A stretch of DNA of 64,000 nucleotides, from positions 78,179,721 to 78,243,720 of the forward strand of contig NC_134643.1 in the NCBI RefSeq assembly GCF_030463565.1, read 5' to 3'. The notes below the pieces were generated by a model. The model was not told the DNA's origin. It did no database searches and was given only the letters and a program-made list of their open reading frames with translations. Both the position numbers and the translations under genes were made by a program. Origin of the DNA: Pelecanus crispus. Its lineage: Eukaryota > Chordata > Aves > Pelecaniformes > Pelecanidae. Below, piece by piece: positions 25,601-34,980 of this stretch; within the stretch, counting starts at the first letter, position 1, and the number at the start of each line of letters is the position of its first letter.

Positions 25601-28600
25601 TAAATAATGCTGAGTGTAATATGAATATCGTGTATGTTTTATGCTCCTCAGCTGCTGCAGCTTATCCTCTGGTGCATTAATGTAAACTGGCTGCTTTTGG
25701 CTCTTAACTCAGGGATATGAATTCCTTTGGGCAATAAGCTCTCAAGGAGTTAAGCGCAGATTGGTTATGCTTTTCAAGATTTTAATCTCAAGCTGTATAA
25801 ACTCCATCCCACAGTTACACAAACAATTCTGGAGAAAAAGAATTGCTCAATAATGTGAAAAAAGTCCCAGTTCTCCAGGCACAGTTTGCTACTTTCTGTT
25901 TCCTTCAATAAGGAGCTTAGACCAGCAGTTTCTGAGCCAACCATGAAGTCCAGGACAGGAGAAGGCACATAAAATCTTGCTGTACTGCTTCTAGACTAAT
26001 CTCCCACTATTTGATTAATGCCCTCTTTTCTGCTATGACTTCTATTCCCTCCCTGCCAACAATGGGGCAGGTGCCTGCCTGGCTCACTTTTTGCTCTTCC
26101 TGGCTCTCAAGCTGCCTCACATGAAGGCTGCCATGTCAGAAGACTGTTTGTGACCTTACCACAGTATTTGTTTGCTCTTTCTACTAGACAACATGGAATT
26201 TACCACTGTCTGGAGGATGCAGAGAGTATCTCTATCAGGGCCAGAATAGAAGACGACATAACAGTAATCCATTAGGTGGTTCAGAGTTGGGCTTGAAGGT
26301 GCCTTGGTTCAGTCGGGGAGAACCAGGTGTTAAGATCATGGCGAGTTGCTCAAATGGCTATTTGAAAGAAATGCCCATTCTTGACAAATTTCTGCACTTT
26401 TTTCCTTTTCTTGAGAACATCTGCCTTGGAGGAGAAATTCAAAATTACCAAGCGGTTCTTCTCTGGGCTTTGATGCATGTGCTGCTTTGTAACTGATTAA
26501 TTCAACTGCCAGTCATTTAAAGATTAATCCACTTCTCTTTCTTCTCCACTCTGTTCGTTGTCCTGATCTTATGTGTTAGTGTGGACATAATGCCCTTGAA
26601 ACTGGAGCTACCTTTGGGCAGTTCATCACAGTAACAACCCTTCCTATATCTTGTTGATAGATGGATGATTAGACTCTGAAAATGATACACTATTATGCAG
26701 GACAAAATTCCATTAAAATGAGGAAAAGACCAGCCTGGGTAGGTTTGTATGTGCATCAGAGATCAGTGCATGAGAGAATTTTAATGTATGCAGACCCTGT
26801 GTTTAGGGTCTTAGTCATCCTTCATCACACTGACTTTATGCTAGGATAACCACGCATACGGGCAAAGGAAAGCATCCCTAGTGTGGAGTCTTGCAGGAAA
26901 AAAGGTAGGAAGAGTTGTATATAAGATTGCTGCTAGAAAAGCATCATAGAGAGAATTCTTTGCTTCCTGTTTTGTTGTGTGGTGTTGCTGCACGCTGATG
27001 ACAGTCTCCTACTTGCCTCTGGTTTGTACATAGAATCCTGAATGAAACAACACCATCTTCATTTTTATTCCACTGCATGGAAAACTGCAGGAAGGCTTAT
27101 TAACGAGAACTTTGTTGAAATATACTCTAAAAGAACCTTAGGGAAAGCTCAAGTTTCCTTACAGGTTACCTGCATTCTTTAGATATGAACGTGAACTGTA
27201 AGCTTTATGGTTTTTAGAGCAGCACTGACAGGAAGGTGTTGGGGGAAGAGAAAGCTCTCCTGATGACAAGCTAGTATCCAGAACACAGAATGACATTAGA
27301 AGACTATAGAAGTGATTTGAAGAAATAACAGCATGTGCCTTTTTTAACATGTGCATTTCTCTGGATTTCTTGACAGGAAGGCTTTAAATCATGAACTTTC
27401 TAAACTTTTCAGTGAGATGTGGGATATGGATGTTAACCGCCTTATGCCTGGGAAAGACTACACAATTGATTTGCAGGTAAGCAATTGCTAAGTCACATGA
27501 GGATTAAAGGCACTATGGTACTGTAGGAAAAGGTGTCTGCAAAACTGCCTTTTGCTAAAAGAGTTGCCTGTGCTTCGTCATTTCCAGTAATGGCATAGGC
27601 AGGACTTCCTAATGATGAAGAGGAGAGGAGAGGGAACTTAGGAGAGGGAACAATACAGAGAACACATTAATGGTCCACGCTACCTGGATGTTGGTTACAA
27701 GTGGAGTTTCTCAGGTATCTGTCTCAGGCCCTGTAACATTTAATCTCTCTATCAGTGGCCTAGAGGAGGAGATGGAGTGCAACCTTTCCGATTTTGTAGA
27801 TGACAGCAACCTGTGGTGATGAAGTTGGTATGCTCAAGCACAGGCCTTCTCTTCAGCTCAACCTAAGCAGGCTGGAGGAATAGAAGACCATGAAATTCAA
27901 CAAGGACAAATGCAACCAGAACAGGATGACCAGAGAAGCTGTGAAATCTCCCTCTCTGGAGGTTTTCAAGACCCAACGAGATGACACCCTGATCAATACG
28001 GTCTGAATTCCGTGTTGACCATACTTTGAGCAGGACTAGAGATGTCCTGAGGTCCCCTCCACCCTGGATGTTTCTCTATGTGTATGACTGCTCGTGTGTA
28101 TAGTCTGGGTGACTTGCAGCGAGGGATAAGGGGAGATAAGTCCCAAGTCATTCTTGGGGGAATAAGGGAGGAATCTGAGGAATTCCCGGGTTTCTCCTGA
28201 AGAGTGTTGAGTGGCACAAAACTGTGGGTGAGGAGGATTTCAGGGGTGTTGCTACTAGTCCCAGGCAACTGCAAGGAAGGAGCGGGTATCAGATTTGATG
28301 AGCAGCCGTTTTGCTCCTTGCTATCTCAGTGCAGTGCAAACATGACTGTGTTTTGACCACAAATTGCAGCAGGCCATTGAATAGTCAGTACACAAGTGCT
28401 CAAACACTTTATTTCAACGTTGCTTCATATTATAAGATACAATTTTCTGTTGCTGATAAACTTGAAAAAGGGGTACCTACCTCAGGCCAAAATGTGTGTG
28501 AGGGAAAACTTCTCCCATATGGTTTCTCCATTTCTCAGAACAAGGCTCTAGTTCCCTCTTGTCCATGTTAACAAACTGCTACTCATCTGTGGTGGGTTGA

Positions 28601-31600
28601 CCTTGTCTGGACACCAGGTGCCACCAAGCTGCTCTATCACTCCCCTCCTCAGCAGGACAGCGGAGGGGAGAAAATGAGATGGAAAACAAAACTTGTGGGT
28701 CAAGATAAAGGCAGTTTAATAAAAACAAAAGCAAAGGCCACATGCAGAAGCAAAAGGAAAACAAAGATTTTCCTGTCTACTTCCCATCAGCAGGTGATGT
28801 CCAGCCACTTCCTGGGAAGGAGGACTTCAGTACATGTAGTGGTTGCTCCAGAAGACAAACACCATAAATAACAAATGCGCCCCCTTCCTCCTCCTTTCTC
28901 TTACCTTTTACTGCTGAGTGGATGTCATATGGTATGGACTATCCCTTTGGTCAGTTTGGGTCAGCTGTCCTGGCTATGTCCCCTCCCAAGATCTTGCCCA
29001 CCCCCAGCCTATTGGTAAGGGGAGGGGGGAAATGTTGGAGAGACAGCCTTGATGCTGTGTCAGCACTGCTCAGCAGTAGCCAAAACACTGGTGTGCTATC
29101 AACACCTTTCTAGCTACCAATACAAAGCACAGCACTATGAGGGCTGCTATGGGGAAAATTAACTCCATCTCAGCTGGACCACGCTTTCCTTGAGAATGCC
29201 CTTTTTGGAACAGAAACTTGAAAGCTGTCAGGAAAGCCTCCTTTCCGTTTTGGATGTGCTTATTGGTAACATTGATTAAAATGCCCTTAAATGTGGCCAA
29301 CAAGAAGTCTTTGAAAACTTCAGAGCACCAGGATGCACCAGTCCAAAGCTGGTGGAGCTGCCCAGAACTACGTCAGCATCTCCCTGGCACCAGGGTGATG
29401 GCTGGGGCTGTGGTCATGAAGTCGAAAGAGAAAACAAAGGCTGAGCCTGAGGGAGCCTTTCCAATCAGGAGTTGGATTGCTTAAGCATTATCATGGAGGA
29501 GAGGAGAATTAGCCTAGCTAGCTTGGGGAGTGGGGACTCAGGAGAGTCCCGAGTCTCTGCTGCCCTGCATGGCCTCGTAAACTATATGCAGTAGGTCTGT
29601 GGGTTACAAATGAACAGAGAAGGAAGGTGTGCAAATCTCCTTTTTATTTGTGGTGGGAGGGAGCCTTGGCTCTACATTACTTCTCTTTATCATTTGTGAT
29701 GTATTTGTTCTCTTTATCATTTGCATAGTAGCACAGCTGGTTACTGATCAGAACTGAGCTATCACATGGGTCATCACAATCATCTCTGAAAATGAGTCAA
29801 CAGAGAAATTTCAGGTTCTTACAGTGTCAGAGATTGTCTTTTTTCTCAATGCTGGCAGTTCTTCTGTAATGTCTTCTGTTTCATAGGAAGACCATTCCTA
29901 ACAAAGAATACTGATAGCATTATGGGTTTTGTTTTGATTATTATATAGGCAGGCACTGTCTCCTCTAAGGACATCTCACTTCTTTCATTGTTTTACTCTG
30001 GTGTTTCTCCTAGGGAAAAGCAGGTGCCACACAGCAATGTGACAGTGCTGTCCAGGACAGCGCAGCCAGACATCTGTTTCACAATGTAAATGAAGAACGC
30101 CTGAAGAGCATAAAAACTTTTGCAAGTGAGACCCATTCTTTTGTTAACGGTGGAAATGACATGAAGAATCCATGTTGGTTTTCATGTGTTTGCCTAAAAT
30201 ATAACATCATATATAATTTGGATGGTGGTGAGGATCATCAGGCCCCATGTCATTTGAAGGTAGTTTCCACAACATTTGCATGCAGGTTACCTGTAGCCTC
30301 AGCCTCAGGAAGAACATCCTTTTATGCCTTAGCCAAAACCTGAATTTCTCCGTGGTTCTTCAACTACAAAGTGAAATGGATGAGACTCTTGTCATTGCTT
30401 TGATGTTATTCCATATATTGAAAAAGACACCAAAGTCATCTTTCCTCATTCACTCACAGCTTCTAGCTCTTTCAGATAGCACTAGGTCCACAGCTACTTC
30501 TTGCATTTCTGTTGGGGGCTATCCTTCAAGCATGTCTATGAATGTATGTTTCCTTCCCTGATTTTTCTTTTCCCCGGATAGAGGTACATTAAGCTGATTG
30601 AACAGCCAGCATAATGGGGACCCCAGTTTTCCCCTGTTCCCCCCACTCCTCTCTGAGCCACACAACCCTGTGTCTAGTGAGGGCAGCTCTGGTGCTCACT
30701 GAACCCTGTGCTGAGTCCCTTCAGCTCACTAACCTGGCAGGAAATGACCTAAGTTTTTGACCTCAAGTATTTTTCTATCAGCTTGATGTGCTGAATCAGC
30801 CCCGAGTCCACTGAGTGTCAGAACATGAGTAGATGAAGTGATGGGAGGGAGCAGGTGACAAAAGAGCTGCAAAGGAGAACATGAATCCATCCACTCAGTA
30901 GCCATGTGCTCAAGCTCAAGCCATCTCACATAGGTTTATGCTGTATTATTCCTCTACTGAAGTAATGCCTGCAAAGCCTTCTGCCAGCATAGCTCACGTT
31001 CATAAGCCTATGTCTGTAATCTTGGTGGTCAGGTATGATTTGTTTTGGTAGAAGGTCATTATTGCTTCAGCATTTGGTTCCATAAGGAAGTTCAGTAGCA
31101 AGCTCTTTACCTTAAAAAGAAGTACAGCAGTGGTCTGGCCTTGAGTTACCTCTAGACCTACACCCACCAGCGTACCTGAGAATGAAATTTGATATATAAA
31201 TGAATGTCTTTTTCTAAAGTCTGTCAATGCATATTATATGGCATCTTTTTATGATGGCAGTCTCTAATGACTGGATTATATGTATGACTAGGCATATGGC
31301 CTATTCATCAGGATGAGCATGCTGAAAGTTTCTCTTTTTCTGCAGCCTTTATTTCCTTATTGGACAACTATGAGACATCGACCGGTATAGCAGAAGTAGT
31401 GACTCCAGAAGAAATAGTTGAAAACAATTGTTTTCTTGATGCTATCTTAGCGACAGAAGTCATGAAAGTGAGTAACGGAGCTCTTTTTCAGTTGCTGAAA
31501 AAACTGAATTAAAAAGTAAACTGTGTATATATCTTGGTTTTCTATCATTCAGCTAGCTCATGAATATCTGCTTAAAAAAAAACTGGCAAAGCCAAACCTT

Positions 31601-33098
31601 GCCGATTTCAAATATCAGCTCTATGACATCTGGTTCCAGCTCTATGCCAGGAAAGGAGGAGACAGGTATGTTTGATGGATATGGCCCCTGCTAATCTCTA
31701 CACTATTATGACCCAGGTAAATATAAGCCCGAGTTCCATCTGTTACACACAGAACTGGAAGACAGCCTCAGAGTATGGCCTAAATCAGGTATTCATTGCT
31801 CCCCCACAGATAGTGTTTAGAGACTTACTGATCAGATACTAACAGAATTGACCCTTGGGGTACACCACTGGTGAATTGCCTCCAGCTGCACTTTGTGTCC
31901 CTAATCACAGGCCTTCAACTGCAGATGTTCATCCATCACATCATCCACTTTTCTAATCTGTACTTCATCAGTTTGTCTATGAGGCTGTTATGGGAGAGTG
32001 TCAGAAGCCTTGCTAAAATCTGGGTAAGCAGCAGTGATGCATCTGTGGCTGCCATTTAATGACAGCCTTCATCATCAAATACAAACTTAGACTTAGTGGC
32101 TAGATTTCATGGCCAGTTTTGTGCAAATTAAGAAAGAAAACCCAACAAATCCAGACAAATAAAAAAACTGCTCACAAATCAACCTAAGCAAGCTTGTGCA
32201 TCTTCTTGCCTTTTCCCTCTGCCAATTTGAACTATTTAAACACATGAAAGACCTATTCTTTGTTTTATTACAGACCCGATTCTTGCGGTTTTGAACATGT
32301 TTTTGTTGGAGAAACAAGGCGTGGTAAACAGATCTTAGGTTTGCACAACTGGGTGCAATTTTACCTTCAGGAAAAGCGCAACCAAATTGACTACAAGGGA
32401 TATGTTACTCGGAAGAACAAAACCAGGGTAAGAACAAGCAGTGTGCCTTTGCAAATAAGACAAATGGATCCACAGATAAAAGCTGTGGCAATGAACCAAG
32501 GCACAACGATGCAATCATAGGCTCAACTGCTTTGAACCTAATTTGCCCAGGTGTATATAAGCAGAAGAAACATGCCCTCAAATCCAGCTTCTTTTTTTGC
32601 AAAAACTATTTCAAAAAGTAGTGCTGGTGTTTATAGGATCATAACACTGCTGAAGCTTAATTGAGATAAATGATCATGTATACTCCAGAGGACAGGGAAA
32701 AGGCTGTGCTCCACCTATAGCACCCTGGCACAGCAAAGATGGCTGAATCTTGCAATGGCCTCAAAAATCTGGTCGGAAATTGTATCTGTCTGCTCACAGC
32801 TGTGTTGGAGATTATTCTGTTCTTTTGTTTATGCTTTCAGCCTGACAATGATGACCAGGTTTTGAGCATCCAGTTCAGCTGGAAGGGCTTGGTCAAGCCA
32901 ATTGGAAGCACCTTTATTGGTGTCAGCCCAGAGTTTGAATTTGCCCTTTACACCGTCATTTTCCTGCTAGCTGAAGAACAAGTCACACGTGAAACAGTGA
33001 AGATAGAGGAGTATGAGCTACAGATGGTTGTTTGCCGCCATGGGCACCACATTGGAACAGCATATCCAGTACTCCTCAGCACCAGTAGTGAAGACTAG
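22611..33098 (+). CDS. ENDOU: Poly(U)-specific endoribonuclease, EndoU/XendoU family (complete, 7 exons)
   Basis: EndoU enzymes cleave RNA at uridines in a Mn2+-dependent way and leave 2',3'-cyclic phosphates; the Xenopus member processes intron-encoded snoRNAs. Seven exons (22611-22621, 27377-27476, 30014-30125, 31346-31467, 31553-31665, 32274-32427, 32841-33098) join to 870 nt and a 289-aa protein, against 292 aa in Xenopus XendoU. Phases agree and all introns are GT-AG. The catalytic set is present: E160 and H161 in CGFEHVFVGE, E166, H177 in LGLHNW, K223 in VKPIGS and T277 in GTAYP. Each is one residue before its XendoU equivalent. There is no signal peptide and no somatomedin B domain, unlike mammalian placental protein 11, so it is likely intracellular. 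The start MASR sits in an 11-nt coding exon and resembles the XendoU MAS start. The symbol is the family symbol; avian paralogue naming is uncertain. Confidence 0.94.
22622..27376 (+). other. ENDOU: EndoU intron 1 (4.75 kb)
   Basis: Contains no recognised repeat. A minus-strand open frame at 24993-25385 (130 codons) matches no family I know and is probably chance. AT-rich near 24590-24620. Confidence 0.65.
27377..27476 (+). CDS. ENDOU: EndoU coding exon 2
   Basis: 100 nt encoding KALNHELSKLFSEMWDMDVN and then RLMPGKDYTIDLQ (residues 5-37), the N-terminal EndoU block. The acceptor is TTGACAG and the donor GTAAGC. Confidence 0.93.
27700..28020 (+). mobile_element. Old CR1 LINE fragment
   Basis: A diverged plus-strand CR1 piece in EndoU intron 2. 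Remnants of the reverse transcriptase end are readable (a SGPVTFNLSISGLEEEME-like stretch followed by SDFVDDSNL, corresponding to the FADDT block). It then skips to 3'UTR-like sequence. Ends are approximate. Confidence 0.65.
28588..29181 (-). mobile_element. Solo ERVL-type LTR
   Basis: About 594 bp bounded by TG...CA on the minus strand (TGGTCCAGCTGAGATGGAG at its 5' end). It has the texture of the common avian ERVL LTRs and shares word order with the LTR at 40116-40715 (GATAAAGGCAGTTTAATA, CTTTGGTCAGTTTGGGTCAG, CACTGCTCAGCAGTA). It sits in EndoU intron 2, antisense to the gene. No internal viral frames are attached. Confidence 0.82.
30014..30125 (+). CDS. ENDOU: EndoU coding exon 3
   Basis: 112 nt encoding GKAGATQQCDSAVQDSAARH then LFHNVNEERLKSIKTFA plus one base of Thr75. 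The acceptor is CTCCTAG and the donor GTGAGA. Confidence 0.93.
31346..31467 (+). CDS. ENDOU: EndoU coding exon 4
   Basis: 122 nt encoding FISLLDNYETSTGIAEVVTP and the following EEIVENNCFLDAILATEVMK (residues 76-115). The acceptor is TTTCTGCAG and the donor GTGAGT. Confidence 0.94.
31553..31665 (+). CDS. ENDOU: EndoU coding exon 5
   Basis: 113 nt encoding LAHEYLLKKKLAKPNLADFK then YQLYDIWFQLYARKGGD (residues 116-152) and two bases of Arg153. The acceptor is CATTCAG and the donor GTATGT. Intron 4 is only 85 nt. Confidence 0.94.
31815..32045 (-). mobile_element. Old CR1 LINE fragment
   Basis: Diverged minus-strand CR1 in EndoU intron 5. The forward words GACCCTTGGGGTACACCACTGG, then CTGTTATGGGAGAGTGTCAGAAGCC correspond to the reverse transcriptase section seen intact-like at 8760-8960. 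Ends are approximate. Confidence 0.65.
32274..32427 (+). CDS. ENDOU: EndoU coding exon 6 (catalytic Glu/His)
   Basis: 154 nt encoding residues 153-204, including RPDSCGFEHVFVGETRRGKQ and LGLHNWVQFYLQEKR. It carries E160, H161, E166 and H177, four of the family's active-site residues. The acceptor is TTATTACAG and the donor GTAAGA. Confidence 0.95.
32841..33098 (+). CDS. ENDOU: EndoU coding exon 7 (terminal)
   Basis: 258 nt including TAG at 33096-33098. It encodes residues 205-289 with K223 (LVKPIGSTFIGVSPEFEFAL) and T277 (IGTAYPVLLST). The acceptor is TGCTTTCAG. Confidence 0.95.
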   Translation, partial: PDNDDQVLSIQFSWKGLVKPIGSTFIGVSPEFEFALYTVIFLLAEEQVTRETVKIEEYELQMVVCRHGHHIGTAYPVLLSTSSED

Positions 33099-33309
33099 TA
33101 GTTAGAGTGATCAGGCACAGGGGTTTTTTTTTTGGGGAGGTGGGGAGGGACACGGGACCAGATGGCAGAGTAAGTTGATGTGTGGTTTTATACAACTCAT
33201 TTTGAGTAAAAATTGATGACTCACTAGCTTTTGGTCTGCAATGGAGTGTTTAATCAATAGTGTGCTGTGGCTCAGTGTCTGACAAACCTTGAAACATACT
33301 GCTGCTCAT

Positions 33310-33315
33310 ATTAAA
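33310..33315 (+). terminator. ENDOU: Candidate polyadenylation signal of the EndoU gene
   Basis: ATTAAA about 210 bp after the stop codon. A second ATTAAA is at 33401-33406. Either could serve; no transcript data are available. Confidence 0.4.
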
Positions 33316-34091
33316 GGCTGGATCAAACTTACATCAGCCTTCCTTTGTGCATGATAACACTGTACTTGTCAGCAGATAATGGAATTTAGGAAAAGGCTGT
33401 ATTAAAATTGATACATATATTTCTCTTACTTGTTAGCTACTGCATATCTGAAAAAGCAATAACCCTACATTGCTTACATTTTGCCTTCCAGACAGGAACT
33501 TTGATTTGGCACCAGCAGAAACACAGTACATTTTTTTCTCTTATACTCATTGCATAAGAGGTTAATTTCAAATGCATTTTTACAGTTGCAGTGCCCTGGA
33601 CACACAGGAAACACATTCAGATGTGAGAATGGTCATCAGATCAACAGCAGGCTGCATTGGCTCTGCCTAGGTTTGCTAGAAGCCACAGTAGGTTTCATCT
33701 CACCTAACTTTAACAGTCCGTGGTACAGGCAGCTGTCTTCCCATTACAGGCGGTGATGCCTGCAGTCACTTACCTGCTTGTGTAATCTGCATTAGAGCTA
33801 GATGAATGCATAATCCATTGACTAGATCCCCACTGACAATAATAAGATGACACTGGGGATGGTGGTCCTAGTCCTGGACCTGGTCGCTGGTCCTTCTGCT
33901 GATGTGGACGTGTCTGCCCCTGTGCTTCCAAAATGTGTTCAGTGCTCCAATGAAAGGAAGGTAATGCTTTCCCTCCTCATACCAGTGCAGAAACAGGCAC
34001 ATGCTGACACTCTCTGAGAGTGTGACAAGGACTGGTTAGATACTCACATGCCACAAGAATTTCTCCAACGAAGTAAGGTCCTTTACTTACA

Positions 34092-34528
34092 CTGGTGAAA
34101 GAAGTGCTTTTGGCTATTTGTTTTCCTGAAGAGGACCAGAAAAGTCGGCCTGTCGCTGGGGAATGTAGAACAGTAGAAAAGATCATCTGAAATAAAGTAC
34201 CTTTGGAAAACAAGAAAAAATTTACACTGAGACGAGCAGGGATTGAAAATGGTTTCCGTTCATTGAAGCAATGTTCATATACTCACAGTCTCCCCCAGAA
34301 CTTCACCACCTGTGAGAATCTTTACCACCTGGGGACTTTGGTCCTAAGCTCCTCTAAACCATGTCCTACAGCACTGGCTGGCTTTTATTTACATACTTAG
34401 AAACGTTACAGAGAGCAAGCCAAGTGCATCCTGCAGCTGTTGAAGCTACACGAGAGGCATTTCAGGTACAACTGAAAAACAACTGGGAGAACAGCAACAC
34501 AGGAGCAACTGATAGGCGCCAATGAACA
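34092..34528 (-). pseudogene. A4GALT 3'UTR relic
   Basis: This 437-bp segment is almost identical to 41525-41961, the region just downstream of A4GALT copy 1 that holds its candidate polyadenylation signal. Here no A4GALT coding sequence follows. It is flanked on both sides by copies of the unit-start sequence (33919-34063 and 34529-34671), as expected if a complete unit was collapsed by deletion or unequal exchange. It is closer to copy 1 than to copy 2 at sites where these differ. Confidence 0.8.
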
Positions 34529-34980
34529 CCTGTGCTTCCAAAATGTGTTCAGTGCTCCAATGAAAGGAAGGTAATGCTTTCCCTCCTCATACCAGTGCAG
34601 AAACAGGCACATGCTGACACTCTCTGAGAGTGTGACAAGGACTGGTTAGATACTCACATGCCACAAGAACTTCTTCAACAGAGCAAGAAATGTGCTAAAG
34701 CATATTTTCTGACAATACATGATTTGAAAAATACTGCGTATAATTTTCACGACATTGCTTGCTAAATTTAGAAGCCGAGCTAACCAATCCAGTGCTGGAA
34801 ATATGCAAAGGAGAAGAAGAAAACAAAAAACCCCAGTCCAAACAAAACCTGTAAAACGTACAGAGACACCTTACTGTATGAGGTAAAGGCTGACATCATC
34901 TGATCTTCGTGACAGTTCAAGTAGTCACCAAAAAAATGGCAAGAAATGAACTGTACAAATTCTTTAAGGGCACGCATTTA

